Positions 36,818 to 48,400 of a stretch of 64,000 bases of DNA are shown here, in pieces. The stretch lies in NCBI GenBank assembly GCA_003024785.1, contig PUQB01000781.1:1-64000 (forward strand). The letters run 5' to 3'. The notes beneath the pieces are model-generated. The model saw only the letters and a list, made by a program, of their open reading frames with translations. It was not told the DNA's origin and ran no database searches. The DNA comes from Selaginella tamariscina. Taxonomy: Eukaryota > Streptophyta > Lycopodiopsida > Selaginellales > Selaginellaceae. Every line of letters starts with the position of its first letter. The stretch's first letter is position 1. A program made the position numbers and the translations under genes.

Positions 36818-37341
36818 ATATTGTATTATACGCGGTTGACTATTCCCCTGTAAGACATCTGTGTGTGACTAGAAGTTTATGATATATATGAGATAAGTAC
36901 TACATAGTTATAAATTTATATGCATAGACATCATTAGATAAGGGAAGCTATATATATAGATATATATAGTGTGTATTATACATGGTGGACTGTTCCCGGT
37001 AAGACGTATATGTGTGTGTGTGTGTCTTATACATGTACTTATTTGAGCATTACCTTTATGACTAGAAGTTTATGATATATATGAGATAAGTACTACATAG
37101 TTATAAATTTATATGCACAGACATCATAGATAAGAGAAGCTATATATATATATATATATATATAAAATATGGTAGTCACAGTATACACACACTCTCTTAT
37201 ATATTTACTATGTGTACAGGGTTGATCTTGCCACTGGTTGTGCCCCCAATAAGGAATGCCATGTCCAAGTCTGACCAGCCTCCTCCTCCTAATCTCAAGA
37301 ACGTGGTCTCTGGTATGACAGGCAAGCAAGTCGAACAATAG
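35972..37341 (+). CDS. Small membrane protein resembling complex I subunit B9 (NDUFA3)
   Basis: Two exons (35972-36053 and 37220-37341, stop TAG) encode 67 residues. The N-terminus is short and basic-amphipathic (MGKFNTYMK), followed by one hydrophobic segment (about residues 12-38: NEPVLVISAIVGSIG and LILPLVVPPIRN) and a polar tail with PPPPNLKN. The EPVLVISxxVG...LILP pattern resembles the single-span B9/NDUFA3 subunit of mitochondrial NADH dehydrogenase. The match is by pattern over a short protein, so the family call is moderate, while the gene itself is well supported by splice sites and frame. The intron (1.17 kb) carries four copies of a long tandem repeat. A broken copy of exon 1 lies at about 38285-38360. 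Confidence 0.75.
36361..37145 (+). repeat. Four-copy tandem repeat (150-240 bp units) inside an intron
   Basis: Copies begin near 36361, 36581, 36821 and 36971. Each holds the block TTATACACGGTTGACTGTTC (or a close variant), most of them a long shared block with ATGAGATAAGTACTACATA, and CATAGATAAGAGAAGCT. The units are separated by different microsatellites, (GT)n, (CT)n(TA)n or (TA)n, which account for most of the length difference. The third and fourth copies have internal deletions or point changes. Confidence 0.85.
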
Positions 37342-38284
37342 CGTATATAAACAAATTGCAAAACAAAAACATTTCATTCTTTTAAATTTTCGTATTTTAG
37401 TTAATAAACATTACATTTCATATTATATATATGTATATGTATGCAACATTCTAGTGTATGCTACGTATATGTATATCACTTTATGCACGTATATATACAT
37501 GTGATTGGCGTGTGTGTATGTGTGTTTTCCTTTATCGTGTACTATGAGGTCATATCACATGGTTTATTTTAGTAGTTTATTTTCCGTGAATGATGGGCAT
37601 GGGGCTTTATGCTTTTTTTTAATTAATATTTATATTTATTTAGCATAATAAAATTGAGAGTATAATATGCTAAACAAAATGTGGATATTTGAATATTAAA
37701 ACATATTTTGTATGCACTTATATATAGACGTAGAAATGTAAGTGAATGGGTATAACAATATAATGCATATCTCTACATGTATATGCGTACATACGGAACT
37801 ATTTCAAATATGTACTAACGTGTGTGTGTATGTGTGTGTGTGTGTATACAATTTATCATTTGCTATATTATATATCTCATAACTTAGAATATGCTCTCTC
37901 GCTAGACCCTGAACAGCATAATGCAAGACATCACTAACGTGCGACACACACGCAGCTGTGTATACATATATCTACACACCTATAAATATGTATACACATG
38001 TATCCTCTTTGTATGTGTGTGTCTATATATGTATGTATGTATGTATTATGTTACTATGTTACAGTTTATCACATTTATATATTCTGCCTTGTAATTTGAA
38101 TGAAGTTAATATTATAAAACTCGTATTTAACACTAATGGTCCGTAATTATTGCATGGTTAACTGAAATTTTCAAAGATTAATAAAAATTTGAGAATATAC
38201 TAATTTAAATTAATTAATAGTTTAATAGTTTAATTATTTAGAAAGTTTATAAATAGTAAATACAATATGTTTGTTTACTAGGGC
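37342..38284. other. AT-rich intergenic DNA
   Basis: No gene seen. (GT)n tracts occur at about 37510-37525 and 37821-37846, and an ATGT repeat at about 38030-38045. Confidence 0.6.
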
Positions 38285-38450
38285 AAACTTTAGTTTTGGA
38301 GGGAAGAGAATAGGGAAGTTTAACACATATGAAGAAGGCCGTGCTGCGATCTATTGGTAAGCTCCCATATCCCAAACTATCCCTCTATCTCTCTCATATC
38401 CCAAAATATCCCTCTATCTCTCTCATATCCCAATCCCCAAAATGTAGGCT
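38285..38450 (+). pseudogene. Partial copy of exon 1 of the NDUFA3-like gene
   Basis: The sequence from TTTAGTTTTGGAGG through GGGAAGTTTAACACATATGAAGA to CTATTGGTAAGCTC matches the leader, exon 1 and donor at 35950-36060, and the match continues into the intron (CCCTCTATCTCTCTCATATCCC). The start ATG has become AATAGGG, and about 35 bases of the hydrophobic segment are deleted. No second exon follows, so it is a dead local duplicate. Confidence 0.8.
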
Positions 38451-38957
38451 CGAATTGTCCCAATTTCATGCAGTTCTTTCTCTCTTTATCTACTACCTAC
38501 GTGTGTGTGTGTGTGTGTGTGTGGATGTTAAGTCATTCAGACTAGTGGTAAATCTTGCAATAATAACTATATGTATATATATTGAATCATTATATAATAA
38601 GTAAAATAGATTAATCTAGTAAAAATTTATGTATACATATGGTAATTCATATATATATAAATTCTCTGTTTTATTTGTTATATAAGTTAATATATCATGA
38701 TTCAGAATATATAAAAATTGTAATAATGGTAATGATAACCTTTACATAGTCGTATATCGTCTTTAGCCTTTCGGCTCTATGTGTGTGTGTGTGTGTGTGT
38801 GTGTATTTCACACACACACGCACACAAAATCGTTCAATATTATATTTGTAGATCATAGATTATAGATGAGAGAATTATATATGATATGGTATACACATAT
38901 AATATATATAAAGGGATAATATATTAATTATGGTATATATACACATATATAACAGGA
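38451..38957. other. AT-rich DNA upstream of the fucosyltransferase
   Basis: (GT)n at about 38501-38522 and 38780-38803, and (CA)n just after. This region should contain the promoter of the fucosyltransferase. No specific element recognised. Confidence 0.5.
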
Positions 38958-39395
38958 ATGCAAAAGAAGGGGTCATGGTGGATTGGATCTCTGTTGTCTC
39001 TGTTTGCTACAGTGCTGCTTGTTTTGCTACCTTCACCTTCTGGTACGAACTATTTTTTGTGTGTGTGTCTCTCTCTACACACACACACACACACACATAT
39101 GTGTGTGTGTGTGTGTGTGTTGTGTGATATAATATATGTTGATTTGTTCCAGACATACACCAGCTCAGCAGAAACTCTACGAGCTCGTGTATGAGCCAGG
39201 TAGAGCTGAAGAATTTCATAAGGCCTTTACCTCTTCCATCGATGTTCCTTCACGCCATAGATAAATATGAGAAAATCCATGCTTCTTGTTACAACCAAAT
39301 AGACTTGACAAATGCTCTTCTTCATCCTGACCCAAGGTTGTGGTGTGCGTGTGCGTGTGCGTGTGCGTGTGTGCGTGTGTGCGTGTGTGTGTGCG

Positions 39396-39431
<36 letters not shown>

Positions 39432-40374
39432 CATATACATCTGATACATATACTCTACTAACACTTTGTACAGGAGCAAATGTAAGTACTTGGTGCACAT
39501 AGAGACAGACGGCCTTGGAAACCGTATACTGACATTAGCATCGGCTTTTGTTTACTCTCTACTCACACATCGTGTACTGCTGGTAGACCCGAGAGGACAC
39601 CTTGCAAGGCTTCTATGTGAGCCTTTTCGAAACTCGTCTTGGCTTCTCCCATCAGATTTCCCATACCATTACCTCTACAAGGCACAAGCACTCCGGACCA
39701 GTACTGTCAATGGTAACATTCTCCGTCTCCGATTTATAGACCAGCCGAGCAGCAGGTGCATGTGTGTGCGTGTGTGTGCGTGTGTGTCTGTGTGAGAGAG
39801 AGAGAGAGAACATAGTGGACATGTGTTGATATGACACACAACATATCTTTGTACAGTAATAAGTTCTTTTGTCATGATACCCGTGCACAAGTAGAGAGTG
39901 TAAAATGGGTAGTATGGAGTGGTAACTTATACACCATTCCTCGGCTCTTTATGCTTCCCGAGTTTTGGAAGCCACTAATTAAGTTGTTCCCAGACCCATC
40001 TTTAACATTTGCTCATGTTGTGAGGTTCTTAGTTCTTCCTCAGGTATACACCTTCCACTTGTTATATCGTGTGTGTGTGTGTGTGTTAATGATGATTGAA
40101 CAGGACCGCATCTGGGACACAATTGTTAGAGTTCGTGAAAGCTACTTCATGAAACCGGGAAGCAAACTAGGCTTGCAGATTCGTGTATTTGACAGAGGTG
40201 CTGGCATTTCCAATTATCCCACACATGAACTCGTTATGAAGTGCATGATTGGTATAGGAGTTTTACCATCTTTGGTGGATCATCCAATTGTAAGCTCTGT
40301 GTGTGCGCTCGTGCGTGTTTTACTTGCAATATGGTTAGTAGTTGTAAGTGCCTGTGGATTTGTATATACTCATA

Positions 40375-40411
<37 letters not shown>

Positions 40412-40678
40412 GCACGCATGCACGCACGCACGCACACACACACACACACAGACGAGTTATATAGTTTGTTTTGCTTTACTATAAGGAACACCAAGTAAAT
40501 TCTCAAAGAAGAATAGACGTGTTAGTAGCGTCTTTGGACAAGGGCTTTTACGAGGAGTTGAAGCGACGTTATTTAACTCAACCGACTTTGGATGGCACCA
40601 CTGTGGCAGTTCATACATTTTCATATGACAATGTGCAAACTGAATCCCTGGAGCAAGCTGCAGATGTACATACTCTCT

Positions 40679-40744
<66 letters not shown>

Positions 40745-41211
40745 CTTGTACAGGCCCTTGCTGAGATGTGGCTACTTGGCATGAGTGACAACATTATTAC
40801 AAGTGCTATGTCAACTTTTGGATATGTTGCACAAGGAATTACTGGTCGAAGGCCGTATATTCTTAACATACATGGGAATTGCAGTACTCAGGTTGTGTGT
40901 GTGTGTGTGTCATAGGAAAATAGCTTACATATATGCATGTATTTTTTATTCTCAAGTGTGTATGTGTGGTGTGTGTTAACACGTGTGCAATATAGGCTTG
41001 TGTGAAAGGTCAGTCGATGGAGCCTTGCGATCACCAGCCTTTGTTTGTAGAGTGTGAGAAAGAGCAAAGGACCAAGGAGCATACTCAATGGATTGAAGAA
41101 CACGTCCGTGCATGTCAAGATACACCAAGGCATTCAATTAGTCACCTGAGGTGCTTCAAGTTAAGAATATACCACACACACATGTATGTATATGTATATT
41201 ATAGTCTATAG
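38958..41211 (+). CDS. GT37 xyloglucan/arabinogalactan-type alpha-1,2-fucosyltransferase
   Basis: A Golgi type II membrane enzyme expected to transfer fucose from GDP-fucose to galactose in cell-wall glycans. Eight exons read in frame with no break: 38958-39042, 39153-39336, 39474-39755, 39857-40043, 40104-40289, 40486-40665, 40754-40891, 40996-41211 (TAG). They give 485 residues, somewhat shorter than the family norm. Residues about 8-26 form the signal anchor (IGSLLSLFATVLLVLLP). Conserved GT37 blocks: HIETDGLGNRILTLASAF, THRVLLVDP, LGLQIRVF, TSAMSTFGYVAQG and CVKGQSMEPC. The last ~15 residues look like read-through into a CA/TA microsatellite, so the native C-terminus may differ. Introns are full of (GT)n, (GA)n, (CT)n and (CA)n. 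The exact acceptor sugar cannot be told from sequence. Confidence 0.93.
39337..39430 (+). repeat. (GT/GC)n(GA)n microsatellite at a splice donor
   Basis: Fucosyltransferase intron 2 starts GTTGTGGTGTGCGTGTGCG and runs into (GA)n. Intron 3 (39756-39808) and intron 7 (40892-40911) show the same pattern of GT-rich repeats starting at or within a few bases of the donor. Confidence 0.85.
40666..40753 (+). repeat. Short intron made almost only of (CT)n(CA)n
   Basis: Fucosyltransferase intron 6 is 88 bp: GTACATAC, then a CT tract, a CA tract and CGCCTTGTACAG. The microsatellite serves as the polypyrimidine tract before the acceptor. Confidence 0.85.
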
Positions 41212-41269
41212 ATTACATATATATTGAACATTAAACAAGTATAAACATGATGAAAGATTATTATTAACA

Positions 41270-41430
41270 TGTTTAGATGATTGAGCACCTTTGCCTTTTT
41301 TTGTTTTTTATTTATGAATTTATCAAGAAACATATTCAAAATTCTGAATAGGATTATGTTTTTTTTTTAAATAATGAACTTCAAACTCAATAATATGTTC
41401 TTTAAAAATCTGTATGTGTGTGTGTGTGAA
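41270..41430 (+). repeat. Duplicate of the F-box gene 3' tail
   Basis: TTAGATGATTGAGCACCTTTG through AATAATGAACTTCAAACTC and TGTTCTTTAAAAATCT matches 46028-46185, the segment after the last F-box-like exon. The surrounding 41212-41770 is AT-rich and holds no gene. Confidence 0.8.
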
Positions 41431-41769
41431 CCTATCATAATTTTATATATATTAAATTTTATTTAAATTTTACTATTTAATTTATTAAATAACTTACACA
41501 ATACATATAGTTAGTACATATATACACTATACACGTATGTGTGTGCACACATGTGTTATTTAGACTCGTAATAGTCAAACTTGTGTTTGTTTTTCCAATG
41601 GAGGAGGTATGGAATTATAATAAGATGCATGTTTTTAATATTTTAATTATGCATATTCTTTTATACGATGTGCAAATGTAACAACTCTTAAGAAGAGGAG
41701 AGATAACATAAGATTGTGAATTACAGTATCATTGTTTTAATTATGTGTTAGTATGGACCTTAATAATTG

Positions 41770-43440
41770 GTTAGAGCTGAGTGTTTACTAACCAAGAACA
41801 ACAGAAGTCGTGAGGTGGATGTCCCCTATTATTCACACCTAGCAGGGGAGTCGTCGTATACCAGGCAAAAATGGAGGTACAAGCTATGTTGGAGCTGCCC
41901 CGACTTACGGGGGTCTTGCCATTGCTGGCATATGGATATCAGGAACAAAGGATTTCCAATGGCGGGATTACCTCGTTACACCCTATTTCACGCCTCTGTC
42001 CTTCGACTTGAGTATGGAAGTTCTACTGGATGTGATAAGCTGTGGTAAGACAGTTCGATGAACTCCCTATTTCACACCACTGTTCTTCGAATCCTTTTCC
42101 TGATATCCATATGCCAACAATGGCACGGCCATGGGGCATAGTTCATACCTCTTCCTGCAGATGAAGCTCAGTTTTGCCGGGTATACGACGACTCCCCTGC
42201 TGGGCCGTCCAGTGGCACAAGCCCTAACCTAAATGCGACGGCGGCGGCTGGTGCAGAGGATAACAAGATTTCTGCGGCGGAGGAGACCCGATGACGTGGA
42301 CGTTCTGGTTGCGCGACGCGTGGCGAGCATTCTTAATGGCGCTGTGCCTTTTGCTTCTATCTCCTTCAATATTGGGCAGCGGCGAGTTGTTTGTTGGAGG
42401 CATTGGGCATTCCCTCGCCTACGCATTGAATCCGCTACCTGGAAACAGATCGAGGCAGTGGAGACTCAATGTAATCAAGCGCAAGCTGGACGAGATTGGC
42501 GCGCCATGATTTGGAGTTGAAGAGCATGGGTTTGGCTCAATCCCATTCAAGCGGAAGCTGGACGAGATTGGCGTGCAGTTGTCGCTCGTGGATTCACGTG
42601 GAGAGCGCCATGATTTGGAGTTGAAGAGAATCAAATATGTTCCCAGTCAAACAGATTATTCGACCAGTGAGGTTAGATTGGGTGGAGTCCCATTCCATTT
42701 TCGACATCGATGTGACGGACCAGGTGAAAAGTCTGCTACAGAAATCGTGGGTTTCAACGTAAGGAGGAGGAAGATGCAGTGAAACGGTACGAGGAAGAAC
42801 TCTCTGGCTACTGAAGGTTAGGGGAAGCCGAAGCAGAGCAAAGGAACGCATGAAGGGCGCTCCAAAGGGGGAGGGGGTGGTGCAGCTGGTACACGGGAGG
42901 GTCTGTCGCCTGCTGCAAGCTGCTGCAATTTGCTACAGGGCTGAGGACACTCACAGGTGTGGTGTTGCTAATGTTGCTGTCCGTTCAGACTTGAACAACA
43001 TCAGATTTGTCCCCACATCTGCTGGGCTACATATGCTTTTGAAGCTGCTATATTCCCATCAAGAACTTCACGGGTATATGCCACTTCCGGACAAGCAAAC
43101 TTCCTCGAGATGGATTTCCGAATAGCAAGGGAGTTGTCGTAAAAAGAGGTTGTCGTCAAAATAAGGAGGTACGAGCTATGTTGGAGCTGCCCCAGGGTAT
43201 TGGGGTCATGCCAATGGATATCAGGAAAAGGATTTCGAAGGGCAGGACTACCTCATTACACCCTGTTTCACACCTCTGAAACACCCCTTCGACTTGAGTA
43301 CGGAAGTTCTACTGGATGTGAAAAGCCGGATTGGTCGACGAACTTGGGAAAGCAAGGGCATTCCACGGAACGCATGGAACCCTTTCAAGGCATATTCGAT
43401 TGACTTAGGATTTGCTTCAACACTTATGATGTTCATGTCC
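41770..43440. pseudogene. Rearranged locus with duplicated coding-like segments, family unknown
   Basis: GC content rises and coding-like stretches appear, but nothing reads through. Segment 41840-42047 recurs at 43160-43328 (direct) and as an inverted copy at about 42085-42210. In the two direct copies the frame GGTSYVGAAP leads to DYLVTPYFTPL or DYLITPCFTPL, then FDLS with EVLLDV. A separate stretch at 42291-42509 starts MTWTFWLRDAW with a hydrophobic segment (FLMALCLLLLSPSILG) that looks like a signal peptide. It runs into RKLDEIG, and a second RKLDEIG follows at about 42550-42570 because of a local duplication; the frame after that includes RIKYVPSQTDYSTSEV. A further open stretch is 42850-43125. 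I do not recognise the family. It looks like a broken and shuffled gene. Confidence 0.5.
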
Positions 43441-44230
43441 TACCGGTACTAGTACAATCCTACAGTGTATTAGTAGGACCACAGGCATACCGTTTCTGTG
43501 GAGAGCCTCCTCTATGTGTTCGTTTACATCTCTGTGGAAGGCCGAGTTCATTGGAAGAACTACAAACTTATTGTTGAATGAATGATTTGTTTATAAACTT
43601 ATTGTTGGATGAACGATTTTGTCAAGTTTGTGTTAAGGAGGTGTAATAATGATGGTCTCTAAATAGTTATTTCGAAACTGAACTCCCTATTTTGGTACCG
43701 CAAAGATATTACTTATGAAGAGTTTGTGAGTACTACTTTCAACTTACTTAAATTCAAAATGTTAACAATCTTCTACTCTCTGTTCTCTTCACATAGAAAT
43801 GGTGGATGTCGGTCTAAGTAACCCAGAGCAATAGAGGTCACTGGTGGAAGTCCTTGTAGGGCCATTGAGATAGTGTAGCACACGGAAATAAGTTATATGT
43901 AGGGGATGTACGACAACAATTAAACTTTGAACAGCCATGTCATCTAATAGAAGGTCCACCTGGCTATATATTTTACTCGTTTAGAAAGGTTTTTCAAGGT
44001 AGGCTATAATAAACGTATGTTAATATCATGTTATCGTATTGTGTATAACATGATTAAAAGAAGAACGTGAAAATAAAACATTCACCCGGCACACTTTGAA
44101 ATGCACGCACACGTATGGCACACGCGTGAATCCAAAGGTATATAGAATCTACACAGTATGAACTATCCTAGGTTATAGGTACGGGCTTCTCTTCGTTTAA
44201 TTACTCCGTTCCTAAGTTAAAATCGTTTCT
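43441..44230. other. Intergenic DNA before the F-box-like gene
   Basis: An imperfect tandem repeat of TAAACTTATTGTTG(A/G)ATGAA occurs at about 43566-43612. No gene seen. Confidence 0.5.
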
Positions 44231-44234
44231 TAAA

Positions 44235-46026
44235 ATGGACTTGTACATTCCCATCGATGTTGTACTCTACATTATGTCCAAGCAAAGCGATTTTCCTTGT
44301 CAGGTATTCCAAAATATCCCTTTTTTTTTCATCGTATGCTATTGATGTATATATATATATATGCAGTTCCACATGTACTTGATATTATTCATCCTTAGGG
44401 TTTGATGTAGCAAAATCTCACCTCCCTGTTTAATGATTATTTCAAATTATGATTTACTAACATATAAAACAAGATGAAATAGTTGTAATTAACTAGTGAA
44501 TTTTGCTAGGGTGGCAGCGTCTTCCGTCTGTAGGGAATGGAGAATTGCTAGCAAGTAAGTCTGTAAGGCTCAATTCTTTGTCCCTTATGCATGTGTGTTA
44601 ACGTGTGTGTGTAAGAGTGTTCAAAAAAGCATAAAAGTTTTCTTCTCTCTCACTATATATCCAGGGAATTTAAATCTCAAATCCACATTAGCATGCAAGA
44701 TGTACTCTCTTGTAAGGTACATGATATGGAAGAGCCTTGTGAGTGTGGAATTCAAGCTGTTCTAAAGATGCTAGAGACTTTTACAAATTTAATCTCTCTA
44801 TCAATGTTAGGGACACCTAAGGAACTACAATCTTCTATTCTAGATCCTACTCACAGCTATTCGTCGAGGCTACGATCACTTACGCTCAAGGTCATAGGTG
44901 GATCTAGATATAGAGTACAAGAATTAGCAACATGGCTACCATTTTATATTGCCATCCTCGCTTGAGTTTTTCAGAGTGGCAAGCTAGAAAACATGGTTTC
45001 TTCAACTGGGGTATGGAGGTTCCACAGGTTCTCCCGAACAACAGTATCAAAACATGCATTCTACGTAGAGCTCCTTTCACACATCCTGCTTATATAAAGT
45101 TCACATCTGGGTGCAATAGACTTGAAGTTCTTGAGATACACAGTAGAGCAGATGGCATGAAGGGTTATCCTGGGCACAATTGTATCGCCATTTATGTTAG
45201 TTGCTTAAAAGAGTTCACCTTAGTCGGACCTCAATACTACTCTGTGTATTTCCAAGATACTTTTGCATTGCAAACCCTGACTCTAAGGCGCATAAATGTC
45301 CAACGCAACACAATTCTCTTCAATACTCACTTTCCTGTATTGAGAGCCTTGGAGATATCACATGGCACATGGAAGGACTCATTAATTCCTCTTCTTTTGC
45401 GAAATGCACCCAACCTTGTGAAGTTGTGCATGCGACCTAACTTCATCCTTTGCACATGCGATGGATCCATATCACGTGTGGATATCCAAGAGAACATGTA
45501 CTCTGCACTAAGATCGTTGAGAAGTCTGAGCATTTGGAAGTAGGAAAGGAGTTTCTTAAGGTACATTATAGTTTTAAATATAAACATTAAGGTTTAATAT
45601 GGTGTAGATCCCTAATATTTCGGCAGTATCTACCGGCAGAGGGGATGATAAGGGGCTCGTTGAAGATGGTTGTTGTGCATATAGATGAAGGTTTAAGTCG
45701 TGCTTGCATTGATAGGCTCTCTACTTTCTTTTATGGAGCAGTGCTAAAGCTTGCCCCAATTTCAAAGTTTCAGCTCAGACATCTTCTTCTTGCAAGCCTT
45801 ATATCTCAAGGCAACCAGGGTGTATGCAACCCAAGAATGTTTTAGGAACGGATCCAGATGTAGATAAGATTCGGTGCAAGTTCCTTAGTCGGCATAAGAT
45901 AGTGTATGAAGAGGGGAACGAAGACGACAACCAAGCGAACGAGGACAACAATTGAGGCAAACCAAGAGGACGAACAAGACGAGGAGGAGGACGAGGATGA
46001 ACACGATGAGAAGATTATTATTAAAT
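44235..46026 (+). pseudogene. F-box/LRR-like protein gene with frame breaks
   Basis: Probably an SCF ubiquitin-ligase substrate receptor. Exon 1 (44235-44303, MDLYIPIDVVLYIM) and exon 2 (about 44513-44552, VAASSVCREWRIAS) together give an F-box-like start, but their phases do not join. The third part (from 44666) and the 203-codon open stretch 44932-45543 carry leucine-rich repeats of the F-box LRR type (LRSLTLK, LEVLEIH, LKEFTLVG, LQTLTLRRI, LRALEIS, LVKLCM). A later exon (about 45609-45845) and an acidic tail (EDEQDEEEDEDEHDE) end at TGA near 46026. Breaks near 44945, 45540, 45845 and 45953 each need one base. Either this is a recent pseudogene or the consensus has errors. The tail is duplicated behind the fucosyltransferase. 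Confidence 0.65.
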
Positions 46027-46189
46027 GATTAGATGGTTGAGCACCTTCGCCTTTTTTGCTGTTTTATTACGAAATTCATCCAAAACATATTCGAATTTTT
46101 TAATAGGATTATGTTTATTTTAAATAATGAGCTTCAAACTCAATAAATGTTCTTTAAAAATCTAAATGTATATGTGTGTGTTATATAGA

Positions 46190-46381
46190 TTCTCTTTAAC
46201 ACAAAGACTTGTTAGGGTATGAATTAAATAACATCATATGTAGGTCAACTTCTTTCAAGAATAATTATTTTAATATATCTAAGTAAATTATTCTTAATTT
46301 CTATGTGACTAGATACTTTTCTTATGCAAACCCTATTATGAGATATTTGAACCCGGTGTGTGTGTGTATATAAACATTACC

Positions 46382-46433
<52 letters not shown>

Positions 46434-46595
46434 GCACTAGTATATATATAATACATAGCTTCAAGACATGAACACGGATACGACATTCAATTTTTTAGAT
46501 ACAAACACGAAACATAGAAATGAACACAGATAAAAAGATAAATATTCTATAGAGTATTTTATTCATCTTCATCTCGTTTAGAAGCTTCTCATCAC
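46190..46595. other. AT-rich intergenic DNA with a long (TA)n
   Basis: (TA)n at about 46385-46430. No gene seen. Confidence 0.6.
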
Positions 46596-46599
46596 ATTA

Positions 46600-48400
46600 T
46601 GATCATCTTCGTTTTCTTTAATAGCTTCAATATTAATGTCACTAATCTGAGGAATACTTCCCGCGTGACTCAATCTCACGAACTTGTCGTAGGAAGTGTG
46701 GCTGGCTATCAACTTGGTATTACTGGCCATAAATATCAAGTAAGCAGTTCAGCTCATTGCCAAACAATTCCTCTTCTTTGAAGTGACATGCCCAAAGATG
46801 TTGAACAATCGCTCCACAGATGAGTAAAACTTGCCTAACTAAGCACTCGAATTGCCAACCTCTGCAAATCTGGACCAGAGTAGCCGTTGTCCTCCCACCA
46901 TTGCACAAAACCATTTGTTGTACAATCCATCTAGGAGTCCCCAGTGCAAAGCTGATTTTTTATAGTCGACCTCTACCTGATAATCAGCATTTCCAAATAT
47001 GTGTTCCAATCTTAGAAACCTCCCTAGATTTTTCTTGTCTTTGCCCCTGAAACTCTAGATCAAGCACGTATGCTACAGAGTGAAAGGTGCTATGATAATC
47101 CCACCACTTATTTGAATTAGTTGGTTCACCTTGTCGTACATAAGATCATCTTCCTTTAGTTGACGGATGTTCTCACTCATCTAGTCCATCCCCTTGTAGA
47201 CCTTCTCAATCACAAGCACGTCTCCGTCAACCATTTGTAGCAAATACATCACCTCCTCTAAACAACAACAAGCATGTGTTGAACCTCATCCCAATATCCT
47301 TTCTTGGCATCTATCCTCGACTCTGGCCTTGCGTTGTAAGTGTCATTCACAAACATCTGCTATAGCTTTGACCTTAGCTCCACCAATCTCTCCATCATAA
47401 GAAAGTTGTTGCCGAATTGTGTTTCATTGAACTTCAACACTCGTTGTGAAGAGAAAGATGTTAAAATCGCCACTATGTGTGAATGGTTCCAAAGGAAGCC
47501 AACAAGAGCCTTCCCCTCATCTAAAAGCCCAACCATCCATGGTACTTTTGCAAAATCCTTGAGAATGTTATTCAAATAATGAACAAAGCAAGGAGCCCAC
47601 ACAATCTTTGGCCTCCTTGCCTCTAGAATCTTGGTAGCAGCCCTATTTAAAGCCTTGCCATCCGTGACAACAAGAGAATATTCTCCTCTCCGACAATCTC
47701 GATACCTCGCTCCCATGTTGTGAAACATTATCAACAATCTTTTTGCTAGAAGATATATCAATGGTTCTCTACATATGCCATGATATGCCAATTCTTTGTG
47801 TTGTTCTATGCATCAGCAACAAGAGTAACCCCATAATTCTTCCAGCGTGCCTTCACCTTGGCAAGTTGAACTTTGAGATGGCTTTTTCTACTTGCAACAA
47901 TTGCTCTCACAATGCCGTCTCTGTTGGAGGGTCGTAGGAATCCCATGCCTCACAATTTGTTGCACCATCTCCTTGAAATGATGAGAACGAGCTTTCACAA
48001 AAGGTATGTGCTCGTTCTAGAAACATCGTTCTATGCTATATCCATTACTTCATTCCTTTTCGAATCAAGGGAATCCCTAATTCCCTGCTGTCATACCAAA
48101 AAAACATGGAAATCCCTTCTGTAGAATTGTTGCCTAGTGTAGAACTCTTGGAAGTAACAAAATTCTCACCTCCATTGTTTTGGACACCTTCAACACATGT
48201 AGAAACTACTCATTTCTTGCTCTCTGTTTCTAGCCAAAACTGTCATCAATGGTTTTAACCATCTCCTTGAGTTGTGTTTCTTCTTTGTCGAAATGACATT
48301 GCAATTTAAGATGTCATAACCATCTTCCCCTGTGAGATGCCCCTAACACATTCTGCACTTGAAACCTTGTCTCTCAATGAACACCACTTACAAGACTACC
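46600..48400 (-). mobile_element. Decayed hAT-superfamily transposase
   Basis: Read on the minus strand: a BED-like zinc finger remnant with CRMC then HLTGEDGYDI (about 48370-48300), a DUF659-like part (WKNYGVTLVADA, about 47850), and a 143-codon open stretch at 47360-47791 with VVTDGKALNRAATKILEA, PCFVHYLNNILKD and FGNNFLMMERLVELRSKL. The C-terminal hAT dimerisation motif follows (WWEDNGYSGPDLQRLAIRVL, about 46905-46845). Many stop codons lie between the blocks, so it is inactive. I could not identify terminal inverted repeats. Confidence 0.85.

Noticed and set aside
39191..40498. Open stretches running into (GT)n, (CA)n and (GA)n tracts
   Set aside because: They are fucosyltransferase exons read through into introns; canonical splice sites end the exons earlier.
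42220..42520. 95-codon Arg-rich frame at 42233-42520
   Set aside because: The overlapping frame at 42291 has a signal-peptide-like start and continues through the duplication, so it is the more likely coding frame. The locus is reported as a rearranged pseudogene instead.
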